Shown piece by piece: positions 1 to 8,565 of a stretch of 63,737 nt of DNA. This DNA comes from CBDDFN01 sp965227065 (GTDB lineage Bacteria; Pseudomonadota; Alphaproteobacteria; SPJN01). The notes under the pieces were generated by a model, which saw nothing but the letters and a program-made list of their open reading frames with translations, made no database searches and had not been told where the DNA came from. The position numbers and the translations under genes are program-made. Location: the NCBI GenBank assembly GCA_965227065.1, contig CBDDFN010000008.1, forward strand, positions 1 through 63,737, read 5' to 3'. The stretch's first letter is position 1; every line of letters starts with the position of its first letter.

Positions 1-20
1 AGCCATGCGGGGTTTTTTGT
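1..20 (+). terminator. Tail of a terminator from an upstream gene
   Basis: The window opens with a GC-rich half-stem followed by a run of six T residues. This looks like the 3' half of a rho-independent terminator whose 5' arm lies outside the window. The remaining bases up to 217 hold no gene I can support, only the leader of the lipoprotein gene. Confidence 0.35.
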
Positions 21-217
21 TTGGCTCTGCGCGGTAAAATATCAGCGTTTCATGGATCTTCCGTTCATAAGAAGACCCTGGCACCTCAATGGCCTAAATT
101 CCGGGGGCAAGGTCAGTGTGATGATTGCGGTCCGTGGTTGTCGTCATGCGGCTTGGGTCAATAGCGATATCTTGCTAGCTTTTTTTTCGAAAACGGGCAG
201 GCGGGGGAGATGACGAT

Positions 218-1171
218 ATGACCAAATTGATTATAGGGTTTGTGGCCTTGTGTTTCCTGATGGGTTGTGATGAACAGCCGCAGAATGTAGGGGACGAGAG
301 TGCGCTATCTGCTCATCAATCGAAACATAATGTCCTGTCTCTCAACATAGATGGCTGGTCCTTTGTGGGGCCGTCAGAAGTTTCGTCGGGTTGGACCACA
401 GTTCGGGTCAACAACGATTCGGGCATGATCCACCATGCCGTTGTCTATCGTCTGCCGGACGGAGTTACCGACGGGATGATGGCTGATTTGGTTATCGAGC
501 CCATTCAGAAAAGCCTCACAGCACGGCTTGCTGGTGATTTGGACAAGGCAAACCAGATTCTGGGGACTATCCCGGAATGGGTGAGCAATATTGTCTATTT
601 TGGTGGTCCGGGCATGATGTCAGACGGCGTTGTCGGCGAAGCGACCATGTATCTTGAGCCGGGCAGATATATTGTTGAATGCTACGTGAAAACCAATGGG
701 ACGCAGCACAATTACAATCCGGACCCCGGCGTGCATGGCATGGTTTTGCCGTTTGAGGTTACATCAGATGACGGAGGCATGGCCGAGCCCGATGCCAATG
801 TTACGGTGGCGATTTCCAACACCGGGTTTGAAATCATCGATGGAGCTTTCAAGACAGGCACAAACTCTGTTCGCGTAAAATTCATTGAGCAGAACCGATA
901 TAATGGTCTGGTGGGTCACGACGCTCATATCTTTAGAATTGGGCCCGATACCAATATCGCTGAGGCTGTTCGATGGATGAACCCGTTTTCGAATGACGGT
1001 CAGGAAACACCCGGGCCCGCTTATTTTGTGGGGGGCATTCATGACATGCCTGAGGGCACGACTGGCTATTTCAAACTGGATCTTGAAGCTGGCACTTATG
1101 GCCTTGTCGCAGAAATTCCCGATGCGCAGGAGACCGGTTTGTTCCAGACCTTTTCTGTGACGGCAGATTAA
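218..1171 (+). CDS. Putative lipoprotein with two cupredoxin-like domains
   Basis: This is a 317-aa predicted lipoprotein. A short hydrophobic segment ends in a lipobox (LMGC, Cys17), so the mature protein is probably anchored in the envelope. The body appears to be two related beta-rich domains, roughly residues 40-185 and 190-315. Each has an N-terminal strand with a 'F.I/F.G' pattern, a central HHA or HDAH histidine pair and a late 'LEPGRY' or 'LEAGTY' strand. This resembles cupredoxin-like folds, but the copper ligands are not conserved clearly enough to claim metal binding. The start has a strong Shine-Dalgarno (gcgggggag). The gene converges on pfkA with a 4-bp gap. Function is unknown. 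Confidence 0.7.
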   Translation: MTKLIIGFVALCFLMGCDEQPQNVGDESALSAHQSKHNVLSLNIDGWSFVGPSEVSSGWTTVRVNNDSGMIHHAVVYRLPDGVTDGMMADLVIEPIQKSLTARLAGDLDKANQILGTIPEWVSNIVYFGGPGMMSDGVVGEATMYLEPGRYIVECYVKTNGTQHNYNPDPGVHGMVLPFEVTSDDGGMAEPDANVTVAISNTGFEIIDGAFKTGTNSVRVKFIEQNRYNGLVGHDAHIFRIGPDTNIAEAVRWMNPFSNDGQETPGPAYFVGGIHDMPEGTTGYFKLDLEAGTYGLVAEIPDAQETGLFQTFSVTAD

Positions 1172-1175
1172 GCGC

Positions 1176-2153
1176 TTACGCCAATGTATCAATCAAGCCG
1201 ATCAGCTGATCATCGAGCGGTTGGGTGCCTGACCAGATCTTGTCAAATTCAACCATGCTCAACGCCCCGTTGACGCGGGCGACCACACAGTGTGACTTGC
1301 CGTCTATCACGGCTTGAGCCGCCCCGGCGCCCAACTGGCTGGCGAGCACACGATCGAATGCACTTGGATTGCCGCCGCGCTGAATATGGCCCAGCGTGGT
1401 GAGCCGAACGCGGTGATTGGACTGGGTTTCAATGGACCGGGCAAAACTTTCAGCGCCCTTGGAACAGGCCCCTTCGGCGAGCACGAGAATGCAACCCTGC
1501 TTGCCCGCCTCAAGATCGGATTTGATCCGGGCCACCGCTTTTTGTTCATCGAACGGAATTTCGGGCAATGCAATGGCTTCGGCTCCGCCGCCGACGCCCA
1601 CCACCAGGCCGATCCAGCCGCTGCTGCGGCCCATGACCTGGACGATATGGATGATATTGTGCGTGGTGGCGGTGTCGCGAATGCGGTCAATGGCGTCAAT
1701 GGCGGTGTTGGCGGCGGTATCAAAACCAATGGTGGCGCCGACATGGGGCATGTCCCGGTCAATCGTCGCCGGTACGCCGACAACCTGAATAGAGCCGGTT
1801 TCAGCCAGCGCCGCCGCGCCGCGCATCGACCCGTCCCCGCCTATGATCACCATGGCATCAATACCATGGGCGGCCAGATTGGTGCGGGCCTGGTCGCGGA
1901 AGTTGCGGTCAAGAAACCGGTCCGAGCGGGACGTGTAAAGAATGGAGCCGCCACGCTGAATGATATTGCCGACATCGCGCACCCCCATGGGGGCGATGTC
2001 ATTATCGATCATGCCTTCATAGCCATGCGAGATGCCGGAGATTTTTGCGCCCAAATGCGTGCCGTATCGAACCACGGCGCGGATGGCTGCGTTCATGCCC
2101 GGCGCATCGCCGCCGCTGGTCATGACGCCGATATGTTTGTGTGAAGAAGACAT
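1176..2153 (-). CDS. pfkA: 6-phosphofructokinase (ATP-type)
   Basis: Phosphofructokinase converts fructose 6-phosphate to fructose 1,6-bisphosphate in glycolysis. The 325-aa protein begins with the family N-terminus (VMTSGGDAPGMNAAIR). It carries GGDGS at residues 105-109, the form typical of ATP-dependent rather than PPi-dependent (GGDD) enzymes. The catalytic loop reads PATIDRD (129-134), keeping the catalytic Asp132, but an Arg replaces the usual Asn of TIDND. MGRSSGW and the C-terminal LGHIQRGG motif are present. I chose the ATG at 2153 because the extension to 2210 lacks family similarity. It lies 78 bp downstream of the PepSY operon in the same direction, so read-through is possible. 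Confidence 0.92.
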   Translation of the reverse strand: MSSSHKHIGVMTSGGDAPGMNAAIRAVVRYGTHLGAKISGISHGYEGMIDNDIAPMGVRDVGNIIQRGGSILYTSRSDRFLDRNFRDQARTNLAAHGIDAMVIIGGDGSMRGAAALAETGSIQVVGVPATIDRDMPHVGATIGFDTAANTAIDAIDRIRDTATTHNIIHIVQVMGRSSGWIGLVVGVGGGAEAIALPEIPFDEQKAVARIKSDLEAGKQGCILVLAEGACSKGAESFARSIETQSNHRVRLTTLGHIQRGGNPSAFDRVLASQLGAGAAQAVIDGKSHCVVARVNGALSMVEFDKIWSGTQPLDDQLIGLIDTLA

Positions 2154-2231
2154 GGACCCTGACGGTTGGAGAAAGACACCGTCCTGAATCTGAAGGCAAT
2201 TCTTCGCCAAGTCCAGACTGTGCTGCGTTGC

Positions 2232-3767
2232 TTATGCGGTTTGTGCGCGCCCCGACCGGTGCGGCCGCACGGACTGCGCCATACCAAGCGCGCCACAGAC
2301 AAGCAGAACCAAGATCAAGCCATCAATCAAAGATAGGCCTGCCCCCGACACTGCCGGTCCCGTGCCAAGCGCGACCAGTAGCAAGATCATGGCCCCGCAA
2401 AGCTGAAGGCGCAGCGCCATCCCGGGCGCGCGGGCAACGAAACCTGTCATGACGCATAGGGCCCATGCCGTAAGGGCGGTCAGGGTCAAGGCCGATACGC
2501 TGAGCTGAAAATCAGTGGCGGCAGTGACCGCAAACACGGCACAGGCCGCGACGCCGGCACCGGAAAACAAACCGGCATTGAGCCGCCGCAAAATCGCATG
2601 GCCGCCGGGGGATGTACCCTCGGCCGTTCGGCGGGCGAGATTGCGGTCAACAAAGATCGATGCGCCGGTGGCCGCCATCAAAGCCCCCACCAGTCCCAGA
2701 AGGCAATAAAGCCCGCGCAGCCACGTCCCGCCATAAGACCCGAAATGAAGCGGGGTGATGGCTCCCAAAACGCGTTGACCCGGGGTTCCGCCCAAGGCAA
2801 GACCGGCCCGGTCAAACGCACCGCTGGTGCCGCCATAGCGAACCTGTTCGAGATAGACGAGGCGGCCTTGCGTGTCGCCTGCAACAGCCAGGCCCGCACC
2901 GGCATCGCCGGGATAGATCGCAAAGATATAGCGCGGGGTGAAATCGTTGAGATGCCGGGAGGCATCGGCAATCAAGGGATCAAGATCGGCCAAGGGGGCT
3001 TTCACATGCTGTTCCACCGCTTGCGGCCCCAGGACCGCTTCGATGGCGGCGTCAACATCCCCGCCAAAGGCGGCAAAGGCAATGGCGGTCAGGAAAATGC
3101 CGGTCAGCCCCAGCATGGTACCGGTCAAGCCGACAACCAGATGAAAGGGCAGGCCGACAATACCGATCAGCTTGTGCGCATCCGACCAGAACAGCCGCAT
3201 CGACCGTCCGGTACGCCACACCATCATGTCGCGCAGGGCATGGCCGTGAATGAGAACCCCGCTGACGGCAAGCGCCAAAAAGGCAATGCCGATCAGCCCG
3301 ACGAGATACCGGCCCCAGGGGGCGGGGATCCACAAATCGGTATGAAGCTCAACAAGGAAGGTGGCCAGTGGTGACAAATGTTCGACTTCTTCGACCGACC
3401 CGTCATGACGTACGGCATAGAATATATTCTGATCGGGCCCTTCGATTTCGGTGCCGTCGGGGGCCGTTTCATGGCTGTGGCCGTGCAGAAAGATATCAAT
3501 CCAGGGGTGATCGGGCTGCGGGATGGAGATGGAGAAAAATTCCACCTCTATGCCATGGCTTTCATCCGACAGGGCGCGGGCGGTGTCGTAGGCCTCGGTC
3601 AGCGGGATGGCGGCCGAGGGGCGGGGGTCGGCGCGTTCCCAGCTTTGAATGTCGGGCGACAGGACAGACAAAGCCCCAGTCAGCATGATGACAAACAAGA
3701 CCAGCGACAGGACAAGGCCGGTCCAACCATGGAGTGCAAACAAAAGCGAGTGGCGGCGTTGATCCAT
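2232..3767 (-). CDS. PepSY-associated TM protein (iron uptake type)
   Basis: This 511-aa inner-membrane protein has an N-terminal segment with ALHGWTGL followed by a long hydrophobic helix, typical of PepSY_TM proteins. A periplasmic domain (about residues 35-180) precedes further membrane helices near residues 185-210, 235-265 and 360-380. Four more hydrophobic segments occupy the C-terminus. Related proteins accompany siderophore receptors and are thought to act as ferric-siderophore reductases or permease partners. It is the third gene of an operon with DUF3649 and DUF3325 genes, behind a Fur-like box. The start at 3767 follows a short AG-rich leader 11 bp after the DUF3649 stop. Upstream in-frame codons are only the antisense of the neighbours. 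Confidence 0.82.
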   Translation of the reverse strand: MDQRRHSLLFALHGWTGLVLSLVLFVIMLTGALSVLSPDIQSWERADPRPSAAIPLTEAYDTARALSDESHGIEVEFFSISIPQPDHPWIDIFLHGHSHETAPDGTEIEGPDQNIFYAVRHDGSVEEVEHLSPLATFLVELHTDLWIPAPWGRYLVGLIGIAFLALAVSGVLIHGHALRDMMVWRTGRSMRLFWSDAHKLIGIVGLPFHLVVGLTGTMLGLTGIFLTAIAFAAFGGDVDAAIEAVLGPQAVEQHVKAPLADLDPLIADASRHLNDFTPRYIFAIYPGDAGAGLAVAGDTQGRLVYLEQVRYGGTSGAFDRAGLALGGTPGQRVLGAITPLHFGSYGGTWLRGLYCLLGLVGALMAATGASIFVDRNLARRTAEGTSPGGHAILRRLNAGLFSGAGVAACAVFAVTAATDFQLSVSALTLTALTAWALCVMTGFVARAPGMALRLQLCGAMILLLVALGTGPAVSGAGLSLIDGLILVLLVCGALGMAQSVRPHRSGRAQTA

Positions 3768-3778
3768 GATGCGTCCCT

Positions 3779-4069
3779 TTAAAGATAGACCGGCGCGAAG
3801 GCGGCGCCTGCGCCAATCACGGTGATGGCACCAAAGCTCAGCCAGCCGCGAGCCACGGACCGGGTGGTTGCGGCCCATAGAATAAAGCCGGTCCAGACGA
3901 TCGGCCCCAGAATATAGGCAAACACCATGGCATCGCCTGCGCGCATCGGGGCGTGAACCGAAAAACTCAGGGACACCGCAACAGCGGCCAGCATGGCACC
4001 GATGGTGGCCAGAAGGCCCCGCCCCCAGCTCCAGCGGCGGGCTGCGTCGAGCCTGGCTTTGTCGGTCAT
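3779..4069 (-). CDS. Small membrane protein, DUF3649-like
   Basis: This is a 96-aa integral membrane protein with about three hydrophobic helices. It matches in size, topology and neighbourhood the DUF3649 proteins found in siderophore-uptake clusters. Its start codon overlaps the stop of the upstream DUF3325-like gene (ATGA), so the two are probably translationally coupled, and the PepSY gene follows 11 bp later. The biochemical role is unknown; families of this kind are associated with iron import. The family name rests on context and hydrophobic pattern rather than a diagnostic motif. Confidence 0.65.
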   Translation of the reverse strand: MTDKARLDAARRWSWGRGLLATIGAMLAAVAVSLSFSVHAPMRAGDAMVFAYILGPIVWTGFILWAATTRSVARGWLSFGAITVIGAGAAFAPVYL

Positions 4070-4395
4070 GAGAGGCCCCAAACAGCAAAGCCCGTAAGCA
4101 GGGGGGCCGCCACCAGCAGGCTGGCCGCTCGGGCGCCGGGCCATAGGCTGATGGTCAGCGCAAACAGCAGCGCCGACAACAGGATGACCACACACCAAAG
4201 TGGGATTGCGGTCTCAAGCGGTAGATGCGTGTTCAGCATCACCAGCGCGCATCCGCTTGACAGGAGGGCTGCCACTTTAAGCGGTCCGCGCACGGTGCGA
4301 GTCCATTGATCGAGCGACCCTAAAGACGCCCGCCGGTCAACCGACAAGACCCACAAAACCGATGCGATATAACTGGTTAGGATGGCAATGATCAT
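4066..4395 (-). CDS. Small membrane protein, DUF3325-like
   Basis: This 109-aa protein has three to four predicted membrane helices and is the first gene of the DUF3325-DUF3649-PepSY operon. DUF3325 proteins are short membrane proteins usually placed next to TonB receptors and PepSY proteins in iron-uptake loci. I prefer the ATG at 4395 (MIIAILTSYIAS) because it begins directly with the first hydrophobic helix. The upstream 30 codons are basic and low in family-like character. A Fur-like box lies about 120 bp upstream, so iron-repressed expression is likely. Confidence 0.62.
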   Translation of the reverse strand: MIIAILTSYIASVLWVLSVDRRASLGSLDQWTRTVRGPLKVAALLSSGCALVMLNTHLPLETAIPLWCVVILLSALLFALTISLWPGARAASLLVAAPLLTGFAVWGLS

Positions 4396-4517
4396 GAAGC
4401 CTTGCCCGGCCCCGCCGCCATCAACGCGCGTCCCATGTCCAAACCCCCGTTTGATGCCCCGTTTCATGCACTGATTACGACGCATTAACAGGGGGGGCGT
4501 TGTTTAACAATCTTTTA

Positions 4518-4536
4518 TGATAATGACTCGCAATAA
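4518..4536 (-). promoter_or_regulatory. Fur-box-like sequence
   Basis: The + strand reads tgataatgactcgcaata. On the - strand this is TATTGCGAGTCATTATCA, close to Fur-regulated boxes of proteobacteria (TGCGAATNATTATCA pattern). It lies upstream of the DUF3325-DUF3649-PepSY operon, whose gene content is itself iron-related. Confidence 0.6.
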
Positions 4537-4676
4537 CGCTTCGATTTGACGCGTCCCCGCGAACCGCGCTGTTCGGAGCTGCCGTGAAACCCGAACAGTT
4601 TTCGTTCCCGGCCATCGGGCCGGGCGGCGATGACACCGCCACCACAGAAAAACCGTGGCCGCAGTGGGGCCAGCCG

Positions 4677-4708
4677 ATCCGAATTGAAGCTGAACAGCGT
4701 CGCCGGAT
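4677..4708. promoter_or_regulatory. Operator-like motif, copy 1
   Basis: The sequence ATCCGAATTGAAgCTGAACA (4677-4696) is followed by CGGAT ending at 4708. This gives ATCCG/CGGAT arms spaced much as in the TetR-SDR intergenic copy at 11257-11287. It lies inside the gene-free stretch. Confidence 0.5.
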
Positions 4709-4840
4709 ATCGATGGGAGGAGCCGCTAGGCGGCTCACTTCCAGCGACGGCCGCCGCACGACACCGTCAGTCAGCCCCGGCGCGCCGTTTCGATTGCGGA
4801 AAAACCCCGCCTTGTGGGGCCCCATCCGCAATCCCCCTCA

Positions 4841-4879
4841 CCGCCCGTCCGCACGATCACGCGGGCGGGCGCTTTTTTT
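4841..4879 (+). terminator. Intrinsic terminator
   Basis: A stem of CCGCCCG (4841-4847) and CGGGCGG (4862-4868) with a 14-nt loop is followed by seven T residues at 4873-4879. It is oriented to stop + strand transcription before the hydrolase gene at 5026. Confidence 0.7.
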
Positions 4880-4942
4880 CCGAACAAAACTGTGAACAGG
4901 GGTCGGATAAAGTGAATAACGCAATATTTATCAATGTTTTGC

Positions 4943-4962
4943 ATCCGAATTGAATCTGAACA
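4943..4962. promoter_or_regulatory. Operator-like motif, copy 2
   Basis: ATCCGAATTGAAtCTGAACA differs at one position from the copy next to the TetR gene at 10631-11251. It lies 63 bp upstream of the hydrolase start at 5026, a plausible promoter position. The right-hand CGGAT arm is not conserved in this copy. Confidence 0.55.
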
Positions 4963-5025
4963 GGCGGGCTTGTATCTTCCTTACCAAATTGTATGTAAGC
5001 CCGTTCTCACAGTGGGAGGCCCCAA

Positions 5026-5895
5026 ATGAGCGAGACTGCTGATCATCAAGGCAAAGGTGCGATTGTGCCGCGCAATATCGATTTCGAACTCGGTGAAGAT
5101 GTGTCCTATGACTGGCACGACAAAGGACCGGGCGTGTCGAACTTCTTCAACGTCCTGTCGCTGCTGTTCCCTGAGGGGGAAAAATTCTTCGTCATTTCCG
5201 CACGCCATTATGCAAGCCGGGTGACCGATGAGACCGAACGCAAGGATTTGCGCGGGTTCATGACCCAGGAGATGCTGCACACGCGTGAGCATGTTGAATA
5301 TAATAATATGCTGACGCGCTATGGCGTGAAGACCGACGCCATGAATGAAGAGCTCAAGCGCATTCTGGTCGGCTTCAAAAAAATTCTGCCGCCGAGCTTC
5401 GCACTCGCCGCGACGGCCAGCCTGGAACATTGGACGGCCATTCAGGCTGAACATGTGCTCGATGACAAACGCGTTGTCGGCAATGCCCATCCCAAAATGA
5501 CCGCGCTTTGGAGCTGGCATGCGATTGAGGAAAGCGAGCACAAGGCGGTGTGCTTTGATCTGCTGAAAAAAGTGACCGGGGGCGGGCTGTGGTTCTACAC
5601 GCTGCGCAATCTGGTGCACATTTTCACCATCCCGCCGCTGTTTGCGATCATTGTGCTGTGGTATCTGCGCGTGTCGAACCAGACCGGCCAATTGTGGAAT
5701 GTGAAAGAACATTTGCGGCTGGTGTGGAACCTGTTCGTGACGCCGGGCATTGCCAGCCGGATTGCGCTGCCGTGGTTGCGTTATTTCAAGCCGGGCTTCC
5801 ATCCCTGGGACAATGACAACAGCCATCATATCCGCCAGTGGGATGAAGAAGCGCCGGACCGCTCGCACCCGCCCGCGCGGTTTAATCCGGCGTGA
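5026..5895 (+). CDS. Predicted metal-dependent hydrolase, ferritin-like (cassette A)
   Basis: This 289-aa protein belongs to the predicted metal-dependent hydrolase family (PF10118 type), which has a ferritin-like helical core. Candidate metal ligands are Glu52 (FPEGEKF), Glu82 and His85/His89 (QEMLHTREH), Glu134 (SLEHW) and Glu169/His172 (WHAIEESEHKA). A hydrophobic helix near residues 190-225 may associate with the membrane. The substrate is unknown; the diiron-like layout is equally compatible with an oxygenase. It leads cassette A, followed by a TonB receptor and a small periplasmic protein, and is paralogous to the gene at 43199. A good Shine-Dalgarno (gtgggagg) supports the start. An operator-like motif shared with the TetR gene at 10631 lies upstream. 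Confidence 0.82.
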   Translation: MSETADHQGKGAIVPRNIDFELGEDVSYDWHDKGPGVSNFFNVLSLLFPEGEKFFVISARHYASRVTDETERKDLRGFMTQEMLHTREHVEYNNMLTRYGVKTDAMNEELKRILVGFKKILPPSFALAATASLEHWTAIQAEHVLDDKRVVGNAHPKMTALWSWHAIEESEHKAVCFDLLKKVTGGGLWFYTLRNLVHIFTIPPLFAIIVLWYLRVSNQTGQLWNVKEHLRLVWNLFVTPGIASRIALPWLRYFKPGFHPWDNDNSHHIRQWDEEAPDRSHPPARFNPA

Positions 5896-5925
5896 TCAAA
5901 CATCTTTGAGATGAAGCAATTGACT

Positions 5926-5949
5926 TCTGCTGAGGAACCCCTCAGCAGA
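5926..5949. other. Intergenic hairpin
   Basis: A perfect 10-bp stem (TCTGCTGAGG with CCTCAGCAGA) has a 4-nt loop and sits between the hydrolase and the TonB receptor gene. There is no T-run, so it may be an RNA-processing or attenuation element rather than a simple terminator. Cassette B has a different hairpin at the same relative place. Confidence 0.55.
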
Positions 5950-6057
5950 GGGGTCAGACAAGACGGGGATAGGGCCCTAAGGCCCAGGCCCGCATAGTGG
6001 CAATTCTGGGAGGCGGCGCGCAGGGGTGCGCAACGCGTCTGATGTGAGGGGTAAGAC

Positions 6058-8541
6058 ATGGACCGCAAGCTGATGGCTTGCGCGCTCGCCGCCATGCTGG
6101 TGTCGGGGATTGCGCAGGGACAAGACAGTAACGGGCAGGACGGTGATAGTGCGGCAACGCCCGCACAAGAGGGTGCACAGGCCGGAGCGGCCGAAGAGGC
6201 GAAACCCGTGCGCCGCCGCATGCCCGCCCGCCTTGATGAAGTGATTGTGACCGCCCAGAAGCGCGAGCAGGACATTCAGGAAGTGCCGATCTCAGTGTCG
6301 TCGATTTCGGGTGAGCAGATTGACGCGTCGAACATGATCGATCTGAACGACCTGTCGCGCTACACGCCCAATCTCAAGGTTCAGGCCACCGGCGTCGCAA
6401 ACTTCATCTATATTCGCGGGCTTGGTTCAGGCTTCAATGAAGGCTTTGACCAGTCTGTCGGCTTTTTCATCGACGACATTTTTTATGGCCGGGTGCATTA
6501 CATCATTGCCGGTTTGCTTGATGTCGAGCGGGTGGAGGTTCTGCGCGGACCGCAAGGGACACTGTTTGGCAAAAACACGGTGGCAGGGGCCGTGTCGATC
6601 CATTCGGGGGTTCCCTCTGATGAATGGGAAGCCAAGGCTGATTTGAGCTACGGCCAGCGCAATGTTCATTTCCATGATGCCTATTTTAACATACCGCTGT
6701 GGGAAGACCGGGTGTCGTTTCGCGGGTCAATCCTGTTCACCGACCGCGAAGGCTATCTGTTCAACACCACCGTGGATGAAGAGGATGGCCGGGTGCGCCT
6801 GATTACGGGCCGCGGCAAGTTGAGGATCGCCGTCACCGAAGACCTCACCGTGACGCTGAGCCATCTGCGCAATCGCGGCCGCATCTTTAACGGCATTCGC
6901 GCGCAGCTGTCGTCGATCTCGCAGCAGGCCAATGTTCTGTCGCGGCAGTTCGATCCCGATGTTGAAGCCAATTATGATTTTGAAACCACCGCGCTTGATA
7001 ATCCCACCCAAGGCCTGCAGGACAGCAAGGACTATATCGCCCATGTGGACTATGAAGCGCTCAACCACAATTTTCAGCTCATCCTGGGAACCAGTTCCTA
7101 TGACCGCACCGGCACCTCGGACCTTGATGGTCTGCCGATCCCGATTTTCAATGCCGAGCTGGTCCAGGATTACACCCAGTACACCGCAGAGCTTCGGGTC
7201 GCATCCCCGCCGGGCAAATTTGAGTATGTCGCCGGGCTTTATTATTTCTGGAGCGATATTTCCGACTTCACCGATGTGAAGGTGTTTGCGCAGAACAATG
7301 TTTTTGACACGCTGCTCAATCTGACCGCGGTTGAAAACACGTTCGGGCTGGTTAACGGCATCTTGAATGGCACGGTCGGCCAGCTTGTCCAGCTGCTGGG
7401 CGTCCCCGCCGCGCAGGCGCAAAATCTGCTCAACCTGCAACAGCTGATCAGCAATCTGACCCCAAATGTCGGCCAGTTTCTGGAACGCCGCAAAGCCTTG
7501 TTTGAGCAGACCTCGCAATCAGGGTCGGTCTTTGGTCAGGCGACCTGGAATGTGTCTGACGAAATTGCCGTGATCGCCGGCGCGCGCTTTGGCTTTGACA
7601 CCAAGGATGTGAGCTTTGATCACCGGATTGGAAATTTTGCGACCTTCCCGGGGCCGACCGTCATTTTGGGCCCTGTGCTTGATCTGCAAACCTTCCAGGC
7701 CGATGCCGATATTCGCGAGTTTGATTTTGCGCCCAAAGTGTCGGTGCTGTGGCGCGCCTTTGAATGGGGCAATATCTACGCAACCTACGCCCAGGGCGGC
7801 AAATCAGGCGGCTTTAACGCGCTGGCCCTCAGGCCCGATGAAACCCAGTTCCGGCCTGAGAAAGCGCACACATTCGAGGCAGGCCTCAAAACCGAATTCT
7901 GGGACAATCGCGTGCGCCTCAATGTCGGGGTCTTCCGTACCCATTTCACCGATCTGCAAACCACCATTTTCAACGGCATCGATATCATCGTCGTCAACGC
8001 CCCCAAGGCGCTGACCCAGGGGGTGGAGCTTGACCTTAATGCGATCTTTGATTTTGGCCTGACATTGATCGGTTCGGCTGCGCTGCTGGATGGCCGGTAC
8101 AAGGATTTCAAGGACGGCCCCTGTCTCAGCCAGGATATTGTGCTGGTGGTGCTGCAAACCGAACGGCCCACATGTGATATGACCGACCGGCGGATCGCCA
8201 ATGCCCCGCGCATGCAAGCCAGCCTGTCGGCCAATTACACCACGCCGATTTTCAACTGGCCCTATGATTTCTTCATTGGCGGGGATCTGATTTTTCAAGG
8301 CGATACCGATCTGCAGACCGATCTGGATGAAAAGGACCGCCAGGACGCCTATCTGTTTTTAAACGGAAGGGCAGGCATCAACACGGCTGATGGGCGCTTG
8401 TCCTTTTCGGTGAATGTCCGCAACATCACCAACAAACCGGTCAAAATCCTGTCGATCGACGCGCCCTTGTTTGCCAACACCCATGTGGCGGGCGGGGACA
8501 TGCCGCGCACGATCACAGGCCATGTGACGATTAAATATTAG
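6058..8541 (+). CDS. TonB-dependent outer-membrane receptor (cassette A)
   Basis: This 827-aa outer-membrane receptor imports a substrate using TonB energy. It has a signal peptide (about residues 1-21), a TonB-box region (LDEVIVTAQ, 59-67) and a plug domain. The plug includes IYIRGLGSG and VEVLRGPQGTLFGKNTVAGAV, the latter spanning about residues 160-180. The beta-barrel ends in an aromatic residue (IKY). An unusual Leu-rich, helix-prone segment of about 75 residues starts near residue 414, probably in an extracellular loop. The receptor resembles those at 44265 (closely) and 17582 (less closely). No siderophore gene is adjacent; the neighbours point to an organic substrate. The leader has aggggtaag before the ATG. 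Confidence 0.93.
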   Translation: MDRKLMACALAAMLVSGIAQGQDSNGQDGDSAATPAQEGAQAGAAEEAKPVRRRMPARLDEVIVTAQKREQDIQEVPISVSSISGEQIDASNMIDLNDLSRYTPNLKVQATGVANFIYIRGLGSGFNEGFDQSVGFFIDDIFYGRVHYIIAGLLDVERVEVLRGPQGTLFGKNTVAGAVSIHSGVPSDEWEAKADLSYGQRNVHFHDAYFNIPLWEDRVSFRGSILFTDREGYLFNTTVDEEDGRVRLITGRGKLRIAVTEDLTVTLSHLRNRGRIFNGIRAQLSSISQQANVLSRQFDPDVEANYDFETTALDNPTQGLQDSKDYIAHVDYEALNHNFQLILGTSSYDRTGTSDLDGLPIPIFNAELVQDYTQYTAELRVASPPGKFEYVAGLYYFWSDISDFTDVKVFAQNNVFDTLLNLTAVENTFGLVNGILNGTVGQLVQLLGVPAAQAQNLLNLQQLISNLTPNVGQFLERRKALFEQTSQSGSVFGQATWNVSDEIAVIAGARFGFDTKDVSFDHRIGNFATFPGPTVILGPVLDLQTFQADADIREFDFAPKVSVLWRAFEWGNIYATYAQGGKSGGFNALALRPDETQFRPEKAHTFEAGLKTEFWDNRVRLNVGVFRTHFTDLQTTIFNGIDIIVVNAPKALTQGVELDLNAIFDFGLTLIGSAALLDGRYKDFKDGPCLSQDIVLVVLQTERPTCDMTDRRIANAPRMQASLSANYTTPIFNWPYDFFIGGDLIFQGDTDLQTDLDEKDRQDAYLFLNGRAGINTADGRLSFSVNVRNITNKPVKILSIDAPLFANTHVAGGDMPRTITGHVTIKY

Positions 8542-8565
8542 GGGCAGGATGAAGGGAGTGACGCG

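Larger units (their letters stand above)
4567..4900 (+). other. Structured non-coding stretch, possible small RNA
   Basis: The gap between 4396 and 5025 holds no convincing gene. This part begins with a perfect 8-bp hairpin (CTGTTCGG at 4569-4576 with CCGAACAG at 4591-4598) followed by a T-run. It contains further GC-rich inverted repeats and ends in a + strand intrinsic terminator. It also carries one copy of the ATCCGAATTGAA-type motif. Such a layout fits a terminated small RNA or a long leader, but I recognise no RNA family. Open frames on both strands have atypical, Arg/Pro-rich translations and are rejected as genes. Confidence 0.4.

Noticed and set aside
4475..4895. Two open frames of about 100-120 codons, one on each strand
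   Set aside because: Both are Arg/Pro-rich, lack ribosome sites and run across hairpins and a terminator; the stretch reads better as non-coding.
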